This document shows, piece after piece, positions 27,604-39,807 of a DNA stretch of 64,000 nucleotides (its first letter is position 1; every line of letters starts with the position of its first letter). The notes beneath the pieces were generated by a model. The model saw only the letters and a program-made list of their open reading frames with translations. It searched no databases and was not told where the DNA came from. A program made the translations under genes and the position numbers. Source of the stretch: Toxonevra muliebris (Eukaryota; Arthropoda; Insecta; Diptera; Pallopteridae); contig OY829326.1 of the NCBI GenBank assembly GCA_963691655.1, positions 15,302,878-15,366,877 on the forward strand, in the 5' to 3' direction.

Positions 27604-29073
27604 CTTCTCCCCTATAGAAAAGGTGTCTCCGACAGTATAAAACGTCTTCTCCCCTATAGAAAAGGTGTCTCCGACAGTATAAAAGTCTTCTTCCCTATAG
27701 AAAAGGTGTCTCCGACAGTATAAAAGTCTTCTTCCCTATAGAAAAGGTGTCTCCGACAGTATAAAAGTCTTCTTCCCTATAGAAAAGGTGTCTCCGACAG
27801 TATAAAACGTCTTCTCCTCTATAGAAAAGGTGTCTGCGACAGTATAAAACGTCTTCTCCCCTATAGAAAAGGTGTCTCCGACAGTATAAAACGTCTTCTC
27901 CCCTATAGAAAAGGTGTCTCCGACAGTATAAAACGTCTTCTCCCCTATAGAAAAGGTGTCTCCGACAGTATAAAAGTCTTCTTCCCTATAGAAAAGGTGT
28001 CTCCGACAGTATAAAACGTCTTCTCCTCTATAGAAAAGGTGTCTGCGACAGTATAAAACGTCTTCTCCCCTATAGAAAAGGTTTCTCCGACAGTATAAAA
28101 CGTCTTCTCCCTTATAGAAAAGGTGTCACCGACAGTATAAATCGTCTTCTCTCCTATAGAAAAGGTGTCTCCGACAGTATAAAACGTCTTCTCCCCTATA
28201 GAAAAGGTGTCTCCGACAGTATAAAACGTCTTCTCCCCTATAGAAAAGGTGTCTCCGACAGTATAAAACGTCTTCTCCCTTAGAGAAAAGGTGTCTCCGA
28301 CAGTATAAATCGTCTTCTCTCCTATAGAAAAGGTGTCTGCGACAGTATAAAACGTCTTCTCCTCTATAGAAAAGGTGTCTCCGACAGTATAAAACGTCTT
28401 CTCCCCTATAGAATAGGTGTCTCCGACAGTATAAAACGTCTTCTCCTCTATAGAAAAGGTGTCTCCGACTGTATAAAACGTCTTCTCCTCTATAGAAAAG
28501 GTGTCTCCGACAGTATAAAAGTCTTCTTCCCTATAGAAAAGGTGTCTCCGACAGTATAAAAGTCTTCTTCCCTATAGAAAAGGTGTCTCCGACAGTATAA
28601 AACGTCTTCTCCTCTATAGAAAAGGTGTCTGCGACAGTATAAAACGTCTTCTCCCCTATAGAAAAGGTGTCTCCGACAGTATAAAACGTCTTCTCCCCTA
28701 TAGAAAAGGTGTCTCCGACAGTATAAAAGTCTTCTTCCCTATAGAAAAGGTGTCTCCGACAGTATAAAACGTCTTCTCCTCTATAGAAAAGGTGTCTGCG
28801 ACAGTATAAAACGTCTTCTCCCCTATAGAAAAGGTGTCTCCGACAGTATAAAACGTCTTCTCCCCTATAGAAAAGGTGTCTCCGACAGTATAAAACGTCT
28901 TCTCCCCTATAGAAAAGGTGTCTCCGACAGTATTAAAGTCTTCTTCCCTATAGAAAAGGTGTCTCCGACAGTATAAAACGTCTTCTCCTCTATAGAAAAG
29001 GTGTCTGCGACAGTATAAAACGTCTTCTCCCCTATAGAAAAGGTTTCTCCGACAGTATAAAACGTCTTCTCCC
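27604..29073. repeat. Segmental duplication F, left copy
   Basis: It matches 30,700-32,169 at a constant offset of 3,096 bp (1,470 bp), including GTCACCGAC (28,125), TTAGAG, and TATTAAAGTC (about 28,930). No internal difference was noticed. Confidence 0.85.
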
Positions 29074-29239
29074 CTATAGAAAAGGTGTCTCCGACAGTAT
29101 AAAACGTCTTCTCCCCTATAGAAAAGATGTCTCCGACAGTATAAAACGTCTTCTCCCCTATAGAAAAGGTGTCTCCGACAGTATAAAACGTCTTCTCCCC
29201 TATAGAAAAGGTGTCTGCGACAGTATAAAACGTCTTCTC

Positions 29240-29892
29240 TCCTATAGAAAAGGTGTCTCCGACAGTATAAAACGTCTTCTCCTCTATAGAAAAGGTGTCT
29301 GCGACAGTATAAAACGTCTTCTCCCCTATAGAAAAGGTGTCTCCGACAGTATAAAACGTCTTCTCCCCTATAGAAAAGGTGTCTCCGACAGTATAAAACG
29401 TCTTCTCCCCTATAGAAAAGGTGTCTCCGACAGTATTAAAGTCTTCTTCCCTATAGAAAAGGTGTCTCCGACAGTATAAAACGTCTTCTCCTCTATAGAA
29501 AAGGTGTCTGCGACAGTATAAAACGTCTTCTCCCCTATAGAAAAGGTTTCTCCGACAGTATAAAACGTCTTCTCCCTTATAGAAAAGGTGTCACCGACAG
29601 TATAAATCGTCTTCTCTCCTATAGAAAAGGTGTCTCCGACAGTATAAAACGTCTTCTCCCCTATAGAAAAGGTGTCTCCGACAGTATAAAACGTCTTCTC
29701 CCCTATAGAAAAGGTGTCTCCGACAGTATAAAACGTCTTCTCCCCTATAGAAAAGGTGTCTCCGACAGTATAAAACGTCTTCTCCCCTATAGAAAAGATG
29801 TCTCCGACAGTATAAAACGTCTTCTCCCCTATAGAAAAGGTGTCTCCGACAGTATAAAACGTCTTCTCCCCTATAGAAAAGGTGTCTCCGAC
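29240..29892. repeat. Segmental duplication G, left copy
   Basis: It matches 31,833-32,485 at offset 2,593 bp (653 bp). Shared markers are TATTAAAGTC, GGTTTCTCC, GTCACCGAC and AAAAGATG. The right copy overlaps duplication F, so this region was copied more than once. Confidence 0.8.
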
Positions 29893-30030
29893 TGTATAAA
29901 ACGTCTTCTCCTCTATAGAAAAGGTGTCTCCGACTGTATAAAACGTCTTCTCCTCTATAGAAAAGGTGTCTCCGACTGTATAAAACGTCTTCTCTTCTAT
30001 AGAAAAGGTGTCTCCGACAGTATAAAACGC

Positions 30031-30738
30031 CTTCTCCCCTATAGAAAAGGTGTCTCCGACAGTATAAAACGTCTTCTCCCCTATAGAAAAGGTGTCTCCG
30101 ACAGTATAAAACGTCTTCTCCTCTATAGAAAAGGTGTCTCCGACAGTATAAAACGTCTTCTCCCCTATAGAAAAGGTGTCTCCGACAGTATAAAACGTCT
30201 TCTCCCCTATAGAATAGGTGTCTCCGACAGTATAAAACGTCTTCTCCTCTATAGAAAAGGTGTCTCCGACTGTATAAAACGTCTTCTCCTCTATAGAAAA
30301 GGTGTCTCCGACAGTATAAAAGTCTTCTTCCCTATAGAAAAGGTGTCTCCGACAGTATAAAAGTCTTCTCCCCTATAGAAAAGGTGTCTCCGACAGTATA
30401 AAACGTCTTCTCCCCTATAGAAAAGGTGTCTCCGACAGTATAAAAGTCTTCTTCCCTATAGAAAAGGTGTCTCCGACAGTATAAAACGTCTTCTCCTCTA
30501 TAGAAAAGGTGTCTCCGACAGTATAAAACGTCTTCTCCCCTATAGAATAGGTGTCTCCGACAGTATAAAACGTCTTCTCCTCTATAGAAAAGGTGTCTCC
30601 GACTGTATAAAACGTCTTCTCCTCTATAGAAAAGGTGTCTCCGACTGTATAAAACGCCTTCTCCCCTATAGAAAAGGTGTCTCCGACAGTATAAAACGTC
30701 TTCTCCCCTATAGAAAAGGTGTCTCCGACAGTATAAAA
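30031..30738. repeat. Segmental duplication E, right copy
   Basis: Partner of 26,603-27,310. It leads straight into duplication F at 30,700, whose offset is 332 bp smaller. So the two segments were probably copied together and later lost about eight monomers between them. Confidence 0.8.
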
Positions 30739-32169
30739 CGTCTTCTCCCCTATAGAAAAGGTGTCTCCGACAGTATAAAAGTCTTCTTCCCTATAGAAAA
30801 GGTGTCTCCGACAGTATAAAAGTCTTCTTCCCTATAGAAAAGGTGTCTCCGACAGTATAAAAGTCTTCTTCCCTATAGAAAAGGTGTCTCCGACAGTATA
30901 AAACGTCTTCTCCTCTATAGAAAAGGTGTCTGCGACAGTATAAAACGTCTTCTCCCCTATAGAAAAGGTGTCTCCGACAGTATAAAACGTCTTCTCCCCT
31001 ATAGAAAAGGTGTCTCCGACAGTATAAAACGTCTTCTCCCCTATAGAAAAGGTGTCTCCGACAGTATAAAAGTCTTCTTCCCTATAGAAAAGGTGTCTCC
31101 GACAGTATAAAACGTCTTCTCCTCTATAGAAAAGGTGTCTGCGACAGTATAAAACGTCTTCTCCCCTATAGAAAAGGTTTCTCCGACAGTATAAAACGTC
31201 TTCTCCCTTATAGAAAAGGTGTCACCGACAGTATAAATCGTCTTCTCTCCTATAGAAAAGGTGTCTCCGACAGTATAAAACGTCTTCTCCCCTATAGAAA
31301 AGGTGTCTCCGACAGTATAAAACGTCTTCTCCCCTATAGAAAAGGTGTCTCCGACAGTATAAAACGTCTTCTCCCTTAGAGAAAAGGTGTCTCCGACAGT
31401 ATAAATCGTCTTCTCTCCTATAGAAAAGGTGTCTGCGACAGTATAAAACGTCTTCTCCTCTATAGAAAAGGTGTCTCCGACAGTATAAAACGTCTTCTCC
31501 CCTATAGAATAGGTGTCTCCGACAGTATAAAACGTCTTCTCCTCTATAGAAAAGGTGTCTCCGACTGTATAAAACGTCTTCTCCTCTATAGAAAAGGTGT
31601 CTCCGACAGTATAAAAGTCTTCTTCCCTATAGAAAAGGTGTCTCCGACAGTATAAAAGTCTTCTTCCCTATAGAAAAGGTGTCTCCGACAGTATAAAACG
31701 TCTTCTCCTCTATAGAAAAGGTGTCTGCGACAGTATAAAACGTCTTCTCCCCTATAGAAAAGGTGTCTCCGACAGTATAAAACGTCTTCTCCCCTATAGA
31801 AAAGGTGTCTCCGACAGTATAAAAGTCTTCTTCCCTATAGAAAAGGTGTCTCCGACAGTATAAAACGTCTTCTCCTCTATAGAAAAGGTGTCTGCGACAG
31901 TATAAAACGTCTTCTCCCCTATAGAAAAGGTGTCTCCGACAGTATAAAACGTCTTCTCCCCTATAGAAAAGGTGTCTCCGACAGTATAAAACGTCTTCTC
32001 CCCTATAGAAAAGGTGTCTCCGACAGTATTAAAGTCTTCTTCCCTATAGAAAAGGTGTCTCCGACAGTATAAAACGTCTTCTCCTCTATAGAAAAGGTGT
32101 CTGCGACAGTATAAAACGTCTTCTCCCCTATAGAAAAGGTTTCTCCGACAGTATAAAACGTCTTCTCCC
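30700..32169. repeat. Segmental duplication F, right copy
   Basis: Partner of 27,604-29,073. The match ends where this copy reads CTCCCTTATAG and the left reads CTCCCCTATAG. Confidence 0.85.
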
Positions 32170-32485
32170 TTATAGAAAAGGTGTCACCGACAGTATAAAT
32201 CGTCTTCTCTCCTATAGAAAAGGTGTCTCCGACAGTATAAAACGTCTTCTCCCCTATAGAAAAGGTGTCTCCGACAGTATAAAACGTCTTCTCCCCTATA
32301 GAAAAGGTGTCTCCGACAGTATAAAACGTCTTCTCCCCTATAGAAAAGGTGTCTCCGACAGTATAAAACGTCTTCTCCCCTATAGAAAAGATGTCTCCGA
32401 CAGTATAAAACGTCTTCTCCCCTATAGAAAAGGTGTCTCCGACAGTATAAAACGTCTTCTCCCCTATAGAAAAGGTGTCTCCGAC
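31833..32485. repeat. Segmental duplication G, right copy
   Basis: Partner of 29,240-29,892. The match ends where the left copy switches to GACTGTAT. It lies just left of the main variant boundary of the window. Confidence 0.8.
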
Positions 32486-32907
32486 AGTATAAAACGTCTT
32501 CTCCCCTATAGAAAAGGTGTCTGCGACAGTATAAAACGTCTTCTCTCCTATAGAAAAGGTGTCTCCGACAGTATAAATCGTCTTCTCTCCTATAGAAAAG
32601 GTGTCTCCGACAGTATAAAATGTCTTCTCCCCTATAGAAAAGGTGTCTCCGACAGTATAAAACGTCTTCTCTCCTATAGAAAAGGTGTCTCCGACAGTAT
32701 AAAACGTCTTCTCCCCTATAGAAAAGGTGTCTCCGACAGTATAAAACGTCTTCTCCCCTATAGAAAAGGTGTCTCCGACAGTATAAAACGTCTTCTCCCC
32801 TATAGAAAAGGTGTCTGCGACAGTATAAAACGTCTTCTCCCCTATAGAAAAGGTGTCTGCGACAGTATAAAACGTCTTCTCCCCTATAGAAAAGGTGTCT
32901 CCGACAG

Positions 32908-33030
32908 TATAAATCGCCTTCTCTCCTATAGAAAAGGTGTCTCCTAGTATAAAAGTCTTCTTCCCTATAGAAAAGGTGTCTCCGACACTATAAATCGCCT
33001 TCTCCCCTATAGAAAAGGTGTCTCCGACAG
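32908..33030. repeat. Three-monomer TCCTAG/GACAC signature, copy 1
   Basis: The 123 bp comprise a 40-bp unit starting TATAAATCGCC and ending TCCTAG (2 bp shorter than TCCGACAG), a 41-bp AAAAGTC unit ending GACAC instead of GACAG, and a 42-bp TATAAATCGCC unit. The same trio recurs at 35,254, 35,629 and 36,592. Confidence 0.9.
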
Positions 33031-35253
33031 TATAAAACGTCTTCTCCCCTATAGAAAAGGTGTCTCCGACAGTATAAAACGTCTTCTCCTCTATAGAAAA
33101 GGTGTCTCCGACAGTATAAAACGTCTTCTCCCCTATAGAAAAGGTGTCTCCGACAGTATAAAACGTCTTCTCCCCTATAGAAAAGGTGTCTGCGACAGTA
33201 TAAATCGTCTTCTCCCCTATAGAAAAGGTGTCTCCGACAGTATAAATCGTCTTCTCCCCTATAGAAAAGGTGTCTGCGACAGTATAAACCGTCTTCTCCC
33301 CTATAGAAAAGGTGTCTCCGACAGTATAAATCGTCTTCTCCCCTATAGAAAAGGTGTCTCCGACAGTATAAAGCGTCTTCTCCCCTATAGAAAAGGTGTC
33401 TGCGACAGTATAAAACGTCTTCTCCCCTATAGAAAAGGTGTCTCCGACAGTATAAATCGCCTTCTCTCCTATAGAAAAGGTGTCTCCGACAGTATAAATC
33501 GTCTTCTCCCCTATAGAAAAGGTGTCTGCGACAGTATAAAACGTCTTCTCCTCTATAGAAAAGGTGTCTCCGACAGTATAAAACGTCTTCTCCTCTATAG
33601 AAAAGGTGTCTGCGACAGTATAAAACGTCTTCTCCCCTATAGAAAAGGTGTCTCCGACAGTATAAAACGTCTTCTCCCCTATAGAAAAGGTGTCTCCGAC
33701 AGTATAAATCGTCTTCTCCCCTATAGAAAAGGTGTCTGCGACAGTATAAAACGTCTTCTCCCCTATAGAAAAGGTGTCTGCGACAGTATAAAACGTCTTC
33801 TCCCCTATAGAAAAGGTGTCTGCGACAGTATAAAACGTCTTCTCCCCTATAGAAAAGGTGTCTGCGACAGTATAAAACGTCTTCTCCCCTATAGAAAAGG
33901 TGTCTGCGACAGTATAAAACGTCTTCTCCCCTATAGAAAAGGTGTCTCCGACAGTATAAATCGTCTTCTCCCCTATAGAAAAGGTGTCTGCGACAGTATA
34001 AAACGTCTTCTCCCCTATAGAAAAGGTGTCTCCGACAGTATAAATCGCCTTCTCTCCTATAGAAAAGGTGTCTCCGACAGTATAAAAAATCTTCTTCCCT
34101 ATAGAAAAGGTGTCTCCGACACTATAAATCGCCTTCTCCCCTATAGAAAAGGTGTCTCCGACAGTATAAAACGTCTTCTCTCCTATAGAAAAGGTGTCTC
34201 CGACAGTATAAAACGTCTTCTCCCCTATAGAAAAGGTGTCTCCGACAGTATAAAACGTCTTCTCCCCTATAGAAAAGGTGTCTCCGACAGTATAAATCGT
34301 CTTCTCCCCTATAGAAAAGGTGTCTCCGACAGTATAAAACGTCTTCTCCCCTATAGAAAATTTGTCTGCGACAGTATAAAACGTCTTCTCCCCTATAGAA
34401 AAGGTGTCTGCGACAGTATAAAACGTCTTCTCCCCTATAGAAAAGGTGTCTCCGACAGTATAAAACGTCTTCTCCCTTATAGAAAAGGTGTCTCCGACAG
34501 TATAAAACGTCTTCTCTCCTATAGAAAAGGTGTCTCCGACAGTATAAAACGTCTTCTCCCCTATAGAAAAGGTGTCTCCGACAGTATAAAACGTCTTCTC
34601 CCCTATAGAAAAGGTGTCTCCGACAGTATAAAAGTCTTCTTCCCTATAGAAAAGGTGTCTCCGACAGTATAAAACGTCTTCTCCTCTATAGAAAAGGTGT
34701 CTCCGACAGTATAAAACGTCTTCTCCTCTATAGAAAAGGTGTCTCCGACAGTATAAAAAATTTTCTCCTCTATAGAAAAGGTGTCTCCGACAGTATAAAA
34801 TGTCTTCTCCCCTATAGAAAAGGTGTCTCCGACAGTATAAAAGTCTTCTCCCCTATAGAAAAGGTGTCTCCGACAGTATAAAAGTCTTCTTCCCTATAGA
34901 AAAGGTGTCTCCGACAGTATAAAACGTCTTCTCCTCTAAAGAAAAGGTGTCTCCGACAGTATAAAACGTCTTCTCCTCTATAGAAAAGGTGTCTGCGACA
35001 GTATAAAACGTCTTCTCCCCTATAGAAAAGGTGTCTGCGACAGTATAAAACGTCTTCTCCCCTATAGAAAAGGTGTCTGCGACAGTATAAAACGTCTTCT
35101 CCCCTATAGAAAAGGTGTCTGCGACAGTATAAAACGTCTTCTCCCCTATAGAAAAGGTGTCTGCGACAGTATAAAACGTCTTCTCCCCTATAGAAAAGGT
35201 GTCTGCGACAGTATAAAACGTCTTCTCCCCTATAGAAAAGGTGTCTCCGACAG

Positions 35254-35376
35254 TATAAATCGCCTTCTCTCCTATAGAAAAGGTGTCTCCTAGTATAAAA
35301 GTCTTCTTCCCTATAGAAAAGGTGTCTCCGACACTATAAATCGCCTTCTCCCCTATAGAAAAGGTGTCTCCGACAG
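35254..35376. repeat. Three-monomer TCCTAG/GACAC signature, copy 2
   Basis: Same arrangement as copy 1, 2,346 bp downstream of it. It is preceded by a run of TCTGCGAC monomers. Confidence 0.9.
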
Positions 35377-35628
35377 TATAAAACGTCTTCTCCTCTATAG
35401 AAAAGGTGTCTCCGACAGTATAAAACGTCTTCTCCCCTATAGAAAAGGTGTCTCCGACGGTATAAAACGTCTTCTCCCCTATAGAAAAGGTGTCTGCGAC
35501 AGTATAAATCGTCTTCTCCCCTATAGAAAAGGTGTCTGCGACAGTATAAACCGTCTTCTCCCCTATAGAAAAGGTGTCTCCGACAGTATAAATCGTCTTC
35601 TCCCCTATAGAAAAGGTGTCTCCGACAG

Positions 35629-35751
35629 TATAAATCGCCTTCTCTCCTATAGAAAAGGTGTCTCCTAGTATAAAAGTCTTCTTCCCTATAGAAAAGGTGT
35701 CTCCGACACTATAAATCGCCTTCTCCCCTATAGAAAAGGTGTCTCCGACAG
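35629..35751. repeat. Three-monomer TCCTAG/GACAC signature, copy 3
   Basis: Same arrangement, 375 bp after copy 2. It is followed by a GACGGTAT monomer, as copy 2 is. Confidence 0.9.
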
Positions 35752-36591
35752 TATAAAACGTCTTCTCCTCTATAGAAAAGGTGTCTCCGACAGTATAAAA
35801 CGTCTTCTCCCCTATAGAAAAGGTGTCTCCGACGGTATAAAACGTCTTCTCCCCTATAGAAAAGGTGTCTCCGACAGTATAAAACGTCTTCTCCTCTATA
35901 GAAAAGGTGTCTCCGACAGTATAAATCGTCTTCTCCCCTATAGAAAAGGTGTCTCCGACAGTATAAAACGTCTTCTCCCCTATAGAAAAGGTGTCTGCGA
36001 CAGTATAAAACGTCTTCTCCCCTATAGAAAAGGTGTCTCCGACAGTATAAATCGCCTTCTCTCCTATAGAAAAGGTGTCTCCGACAGTATAAATCGTCTT
36101 CTCCCCTATAGAAAAGGTGTCTGCGACAGTATAAAACGTCTTCTCCTCTATAGAAAAGGTGTCTCCGACAGTATAAAACGTCTTCTCCCCTATAGAAAAG
36201 GTGTCTCCGACAGTATAAAACGTCTTCTCCTCTATAGAAAAGGTGTCTCCGACAGTATAAAACGTCTTCTCCCCTATAGAAAAGGTGTCTCCGACGGTAT
36301 AAAACGTCTTCTCCCCTATAGAAAAGGTGTCTCCGACAGTATAAAACGTCTTCTCCTCTATAGAAAAGGTGTCTGCGACAGTATAAAACGTCTTCTCCCC
36401 TATAGAAAAGGTGTCTCCGACGGTATAAAACGTCTTCTCCCCTATAGAAAAGGTGTCTGCGACAGTATAAATCGTCTTCTCCCCTATAGAAAAGGTGTCT
36501 GCGACAGTATAAACCGTCTTCTCCCCTATAGAAAAGGTGTCTCCGACAGTATAAATCGTCTTCTCCCCTATAGAAAAGGTGTCTCCGACAG

Positions 36592-36714
36592 TATAAATCG
36601 CCTTCTCTCCTATAGAAAAGGTGTCTCCTAGTATAAAAGTCTTCTTCCCTATAGAAAAGGTGTCTCCGACACTATAAATCGCCTTCTCCCCTATAGAAAA
36701 GGTGTCTCCGACAG
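36592..36714. repeat. Three-monomer TCCTAG/GACAC signature, copy 4
   Basis: Same arrangement, 963 bp after copy 3. Later GACACTATA units at about 36,879, 39,685 and 47,606 lack the TCCTAG unit. The trio as a whole was not seen again downstream. Confidence 0.9.
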
Positions 36715-36767
36715 TATAAAACGTCTTCTCCCCTATAGAAAAGGTGTCTGCGACAGTATAAAACGTC

Positions 36768-37769
36768 TTCTCCCCTATAGAAAAGGTGTCTCCGACAGTA
36801 TAAAACGTCTTCTCCCCTATAGAAAAGGTGTCTCCGACAGTATAAAACGTCTTCTCCCCTATAGAAAAGGTGTCTCCGACACTATAAATCGCCTTCTCCC
36901 CTATAGAAAAGGTGTCTCCGACAGTATAAAACGTCTTCTCCTCTATAGAAAAGGTGTCTCCGACAGTATAAAACGTCTTCTCCCCTATAGAAAAGGTGTC
37001 TCCGACGGTATAAAACGTCTTCTCCCCTATAGAAAAGGTGTCTGCGACAGTATAAATCGTCTTCTCCCCTATAGAAAAGGTGTCTGCGACAGTATAAAAG
37101 TCTTCTTCCCTATAGAAAAGGTGTCTCCGACAGTATAAATCGTCTTCTCCCCTATAGAAAAGGTGTCTCCGACAGTATAAAACGTCTTCTCCCCTATAGA
37201 AAAGGTGTCTCCGACAGTATAAAACGTCTTCTCCTCTATAGAAAAGGTGTCTCCGACAGTATAAAACGTCTTCTCCCCTATAGAAAAGGTGTCTGCGACA
37301 GTATAAAAGTCTTCTTCCCTATAGAAAAGGTGTCTCCGACAGTATAAATCGTCTTCTCTCCTATAGAAAAGGTGTCTCCGACAGTATAAAATGTCTTCTC
37401 CCCTATAGAAAAGGTGTCTCCGACAGTATAAATCGTCTTCTCCCCTATAGAAAAGGTGTCTCCGACAGTATAAAACGTCTTCTTCCCTATAGAAAAGGTG
37501 TCTCCGACAGTATAAAACGTCTTCTCCCCTATAGAAAAGGTGTCTCCGACAGTATAAAACGTCTTCTCCCCTATAGAAAAGGTGTCTGCGACAGTATAAA
37601 ACGTCTTCTCCCCTATAGAAAAGGTGTCTCCGACAGTATAAATCGTCTTCTCCCCTATAGAAAAGGTGTCTCCGACAGTATAAAACGTCTTCTCCCCTAT
37701 AGAAAAGGTGTCTCCGACAGTATAAAACGTCTTCTCCCCTATAGAAAAGGTGTCTCCGACAGTATAAAA
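36768..37769. repeat. Segmental duplication H, left copy
   Basis: It matches 39,574-40,575 at a constant offset of 2,806 bp (1,002 bp). It runs from just after a CGTGTTCTCC difference to an AAAAG/AAAAC difference. No internal difference was noticed. Confidence 0.85.
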
Positions 37770-39807
37770 GTCTTCTTCCCTATAGAAAAGGTGTCTCCGA
37801 CAGTATAAATCGTCTTCTCCCCTATAGAAAAGGTGTCTCCGACAGTATAAAACGTCTTCTCTCCTATAGAAAAGGTGTCTCCGACAGTATAAAACGTCTT
37901 CTCCCCTATAGAAAAGGTGTCTCCGACAGTATAAAACGTCTTCTCCCCTATAGAAAAGGTGTCTCCGACAGTATAAAACGTCTTCTCCTCTATAGAAAAG
38001 GTGTCTCCGACAGTATAAAACGTCTTCTCCCCTATAGAAAAGGTGTCTGCGACAGTATAAAAGTCTTCTTCCCTATAGAAAAGGTGTCTCCGACAGTATA
38101 AATCGTCTTCTCTCCTATAGAAAAGGTGTCTCCGACAGTATAAAATGTCTTCTCCCCTATAGAAAAGGTGTCTCCGACAGTATAAATCGTCTTCTCCCCT
38201 ATAGAAAAGGTGTCTCCGACAGTATAAAACGTCTTCTTCCCTATAGAAAAGGTGTCTCCGACAGTATAAAACGTCTTCTCCCCTATAGAAAAGGTGTCTC
38301 CGACAGTATAAAACGTCTTCTCCCCTATAGAAAAGGTGTCTGCGACAGTATAAAACGTCTTCTCCCCTATAGAAAAGGTGTCTCCGACAGTATAAATCGT
38401 CTTCTCCCCTATAGAAAAGGTGTCTCCGACAGTATAAAACGTCTTCTCCCCTATAGAAAAGGTGTCTCCGACAGTATAAAACGTCTTCTCCCCTATAGAA
38501 AAGGTGTCTCCGACAGTATAAAACGTCTTCTCCCCTATAGAAAAGGTGTCTCCGACAGTATAAAAGTCTTCTTCCCTATAGAAAAGGTGTCTCCGACAGT
38601 ATAAATCGTCTTCTCCCCTATAGAAAAGGTGTCTCCGACAGTATAAAACGTCTTCTCTCCTATAGAAAAGGTGTCTCCGACAGTATAAAACGTCTTCTCC
38701 CCTATAGAAAAGGTGTCTGCGACAGTATAAAAGTCTTCTTCCCTATAGAAAAGGTGTCTCCGACAGTATAAATCGTCTTCTCTCCTATAGAAAAGGTGTC
38801 TCCGACAGTATAAATCGTCTTCTCCCCTATAGAAAAGGTGTCTGCGACAGTATAAAAGTCTTCTTCCCTATAGAAAAGGTGTCTCCGACAGTATAAAACG
38901 TCTTCTCCTCTATAGAAAAGGTGTCTCCGACAGTATAAAACGTCTTCTCCCCTATAGAAAAGGTGTCTGCGACAGTATAAAACGTCTTCTCCCCTATAGA
39001 AAAGGTGTCTGCGACAGTATAAAACGTCTTCTCCCCTATAGAAAAGGTGTCTGCGACAGTATAAAACGTCTTCTCCCCTATAGAAAAGGTGTCTGCGACA
39101 GTATAAAACGTCTTCTCCCCTATAGAAAAGGTGTCTCCGACAGTATAAAACGTCTTCTCCCCTATAGAAAAGGTGTCTGCGACAGTATAAAACGTGTTCT
39201 CCCCTATAGAAAAGGTGTCTCCGACAGTATAAATCGCCTTCTCTCCTATAGAAAAGGTGTCTCCGACAGTATAAATCGTCTTCTCCCCTATAGAAAAGGT
39301 GTCTCCGACAGTATAAAACGTCTTCTCCCCTATAGAAAAGGTGTCTCCGACAGTATAAAACGTCTTCTCCCCTATAGAAAAGGTGTCTGCGACAGTATAA
39401 AACGTCTTCTCCCCTATAGAAAAGGTGTCTGCGACAGTATAAAACGTCTTCTCCCCTATAGAAAAGGTGTCTCCGACAGTATAAAACGTCTTCTCCCCTA
39501 TAGAAAAGGTGTCTCCGACAGTATAAAAGTCTTCTTCCCTATAGAAAAGGTGTCTGCGACAGTATAAAACGTGTTCTCCCCTATAGAAAAGGTGTCTCCG
39601 ACAGTATAAAACGTCTTCTCCCCTATAGAAAAGGTGTCTCCGACAGTATAAAACGTCTTCTCCCCTATAGAAAAGGTGTCTCCGACACTATAAATCGCCT
39701 TCTCCCCTATAGAAAAGGTGTCTCCGACAGTATAAAACGTCTTCTCCTCTATAGAAAAGGTGTCTCCGACAGTATAAAACGTCTTCTCCCCTATAGAAAA
39801 GGTGTCT
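37644..39807. repeat. Segmental duplication I, left copy (2,164 bp)
   Basis: It matches 45,565-47,728 at a constant offset of 7,921 bp. I compared it through its length and saw no difference, including the two CGTGTTCTCC units, the run of four TCTGCGAC monomers near 38,970-39,100 and the GACACTATA unit at 39,685. It ends at a TCCG/TGCG difference. Confidence 0.9.

Larger units (their letters stand above)
25801..32520. repeat. Array block 4: nested duplications with GTCACCGAC and ATTAAAG markers
   Basis: Satellite only. GTCACCGAC occurs at 28,125, 29,590, 31,221 and 32,183, and the TATTAAAGTC 41-mer at about 28,930, 29,433 and 32,026. Their spacings define offsets of 3,428, 3,096 and 2,593 bp between internal segments. 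This is the last block with AGAATAGG (last near 31,508), GACTGTAT (last near 31,565), TTAGAG (last near 31,375) and AAAAGATG (last near 32,387). Confidence 0.8.
32521..36767. repeat. Array block 5: start of right variant family, TAAATCGCC and TCCTAG monomers
   Basis: Satellite only. TAAATCGCC first appears at about 32,910 and TAAACCGTC becomes recurrent from about 33,284. A three-monomer signature containing GTCTCCTAGTAT and GACACTATAAATCGCC occurs four times here. Runs of consecutive TCTGCGAC monomers are frequent (for example 33,730-33,945 and 35,000-35,220). Two odd units read TATAAAAAATC (about 34,081) and TATAAAAAATTTTC (about 34,750). Confidence 0.8.
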
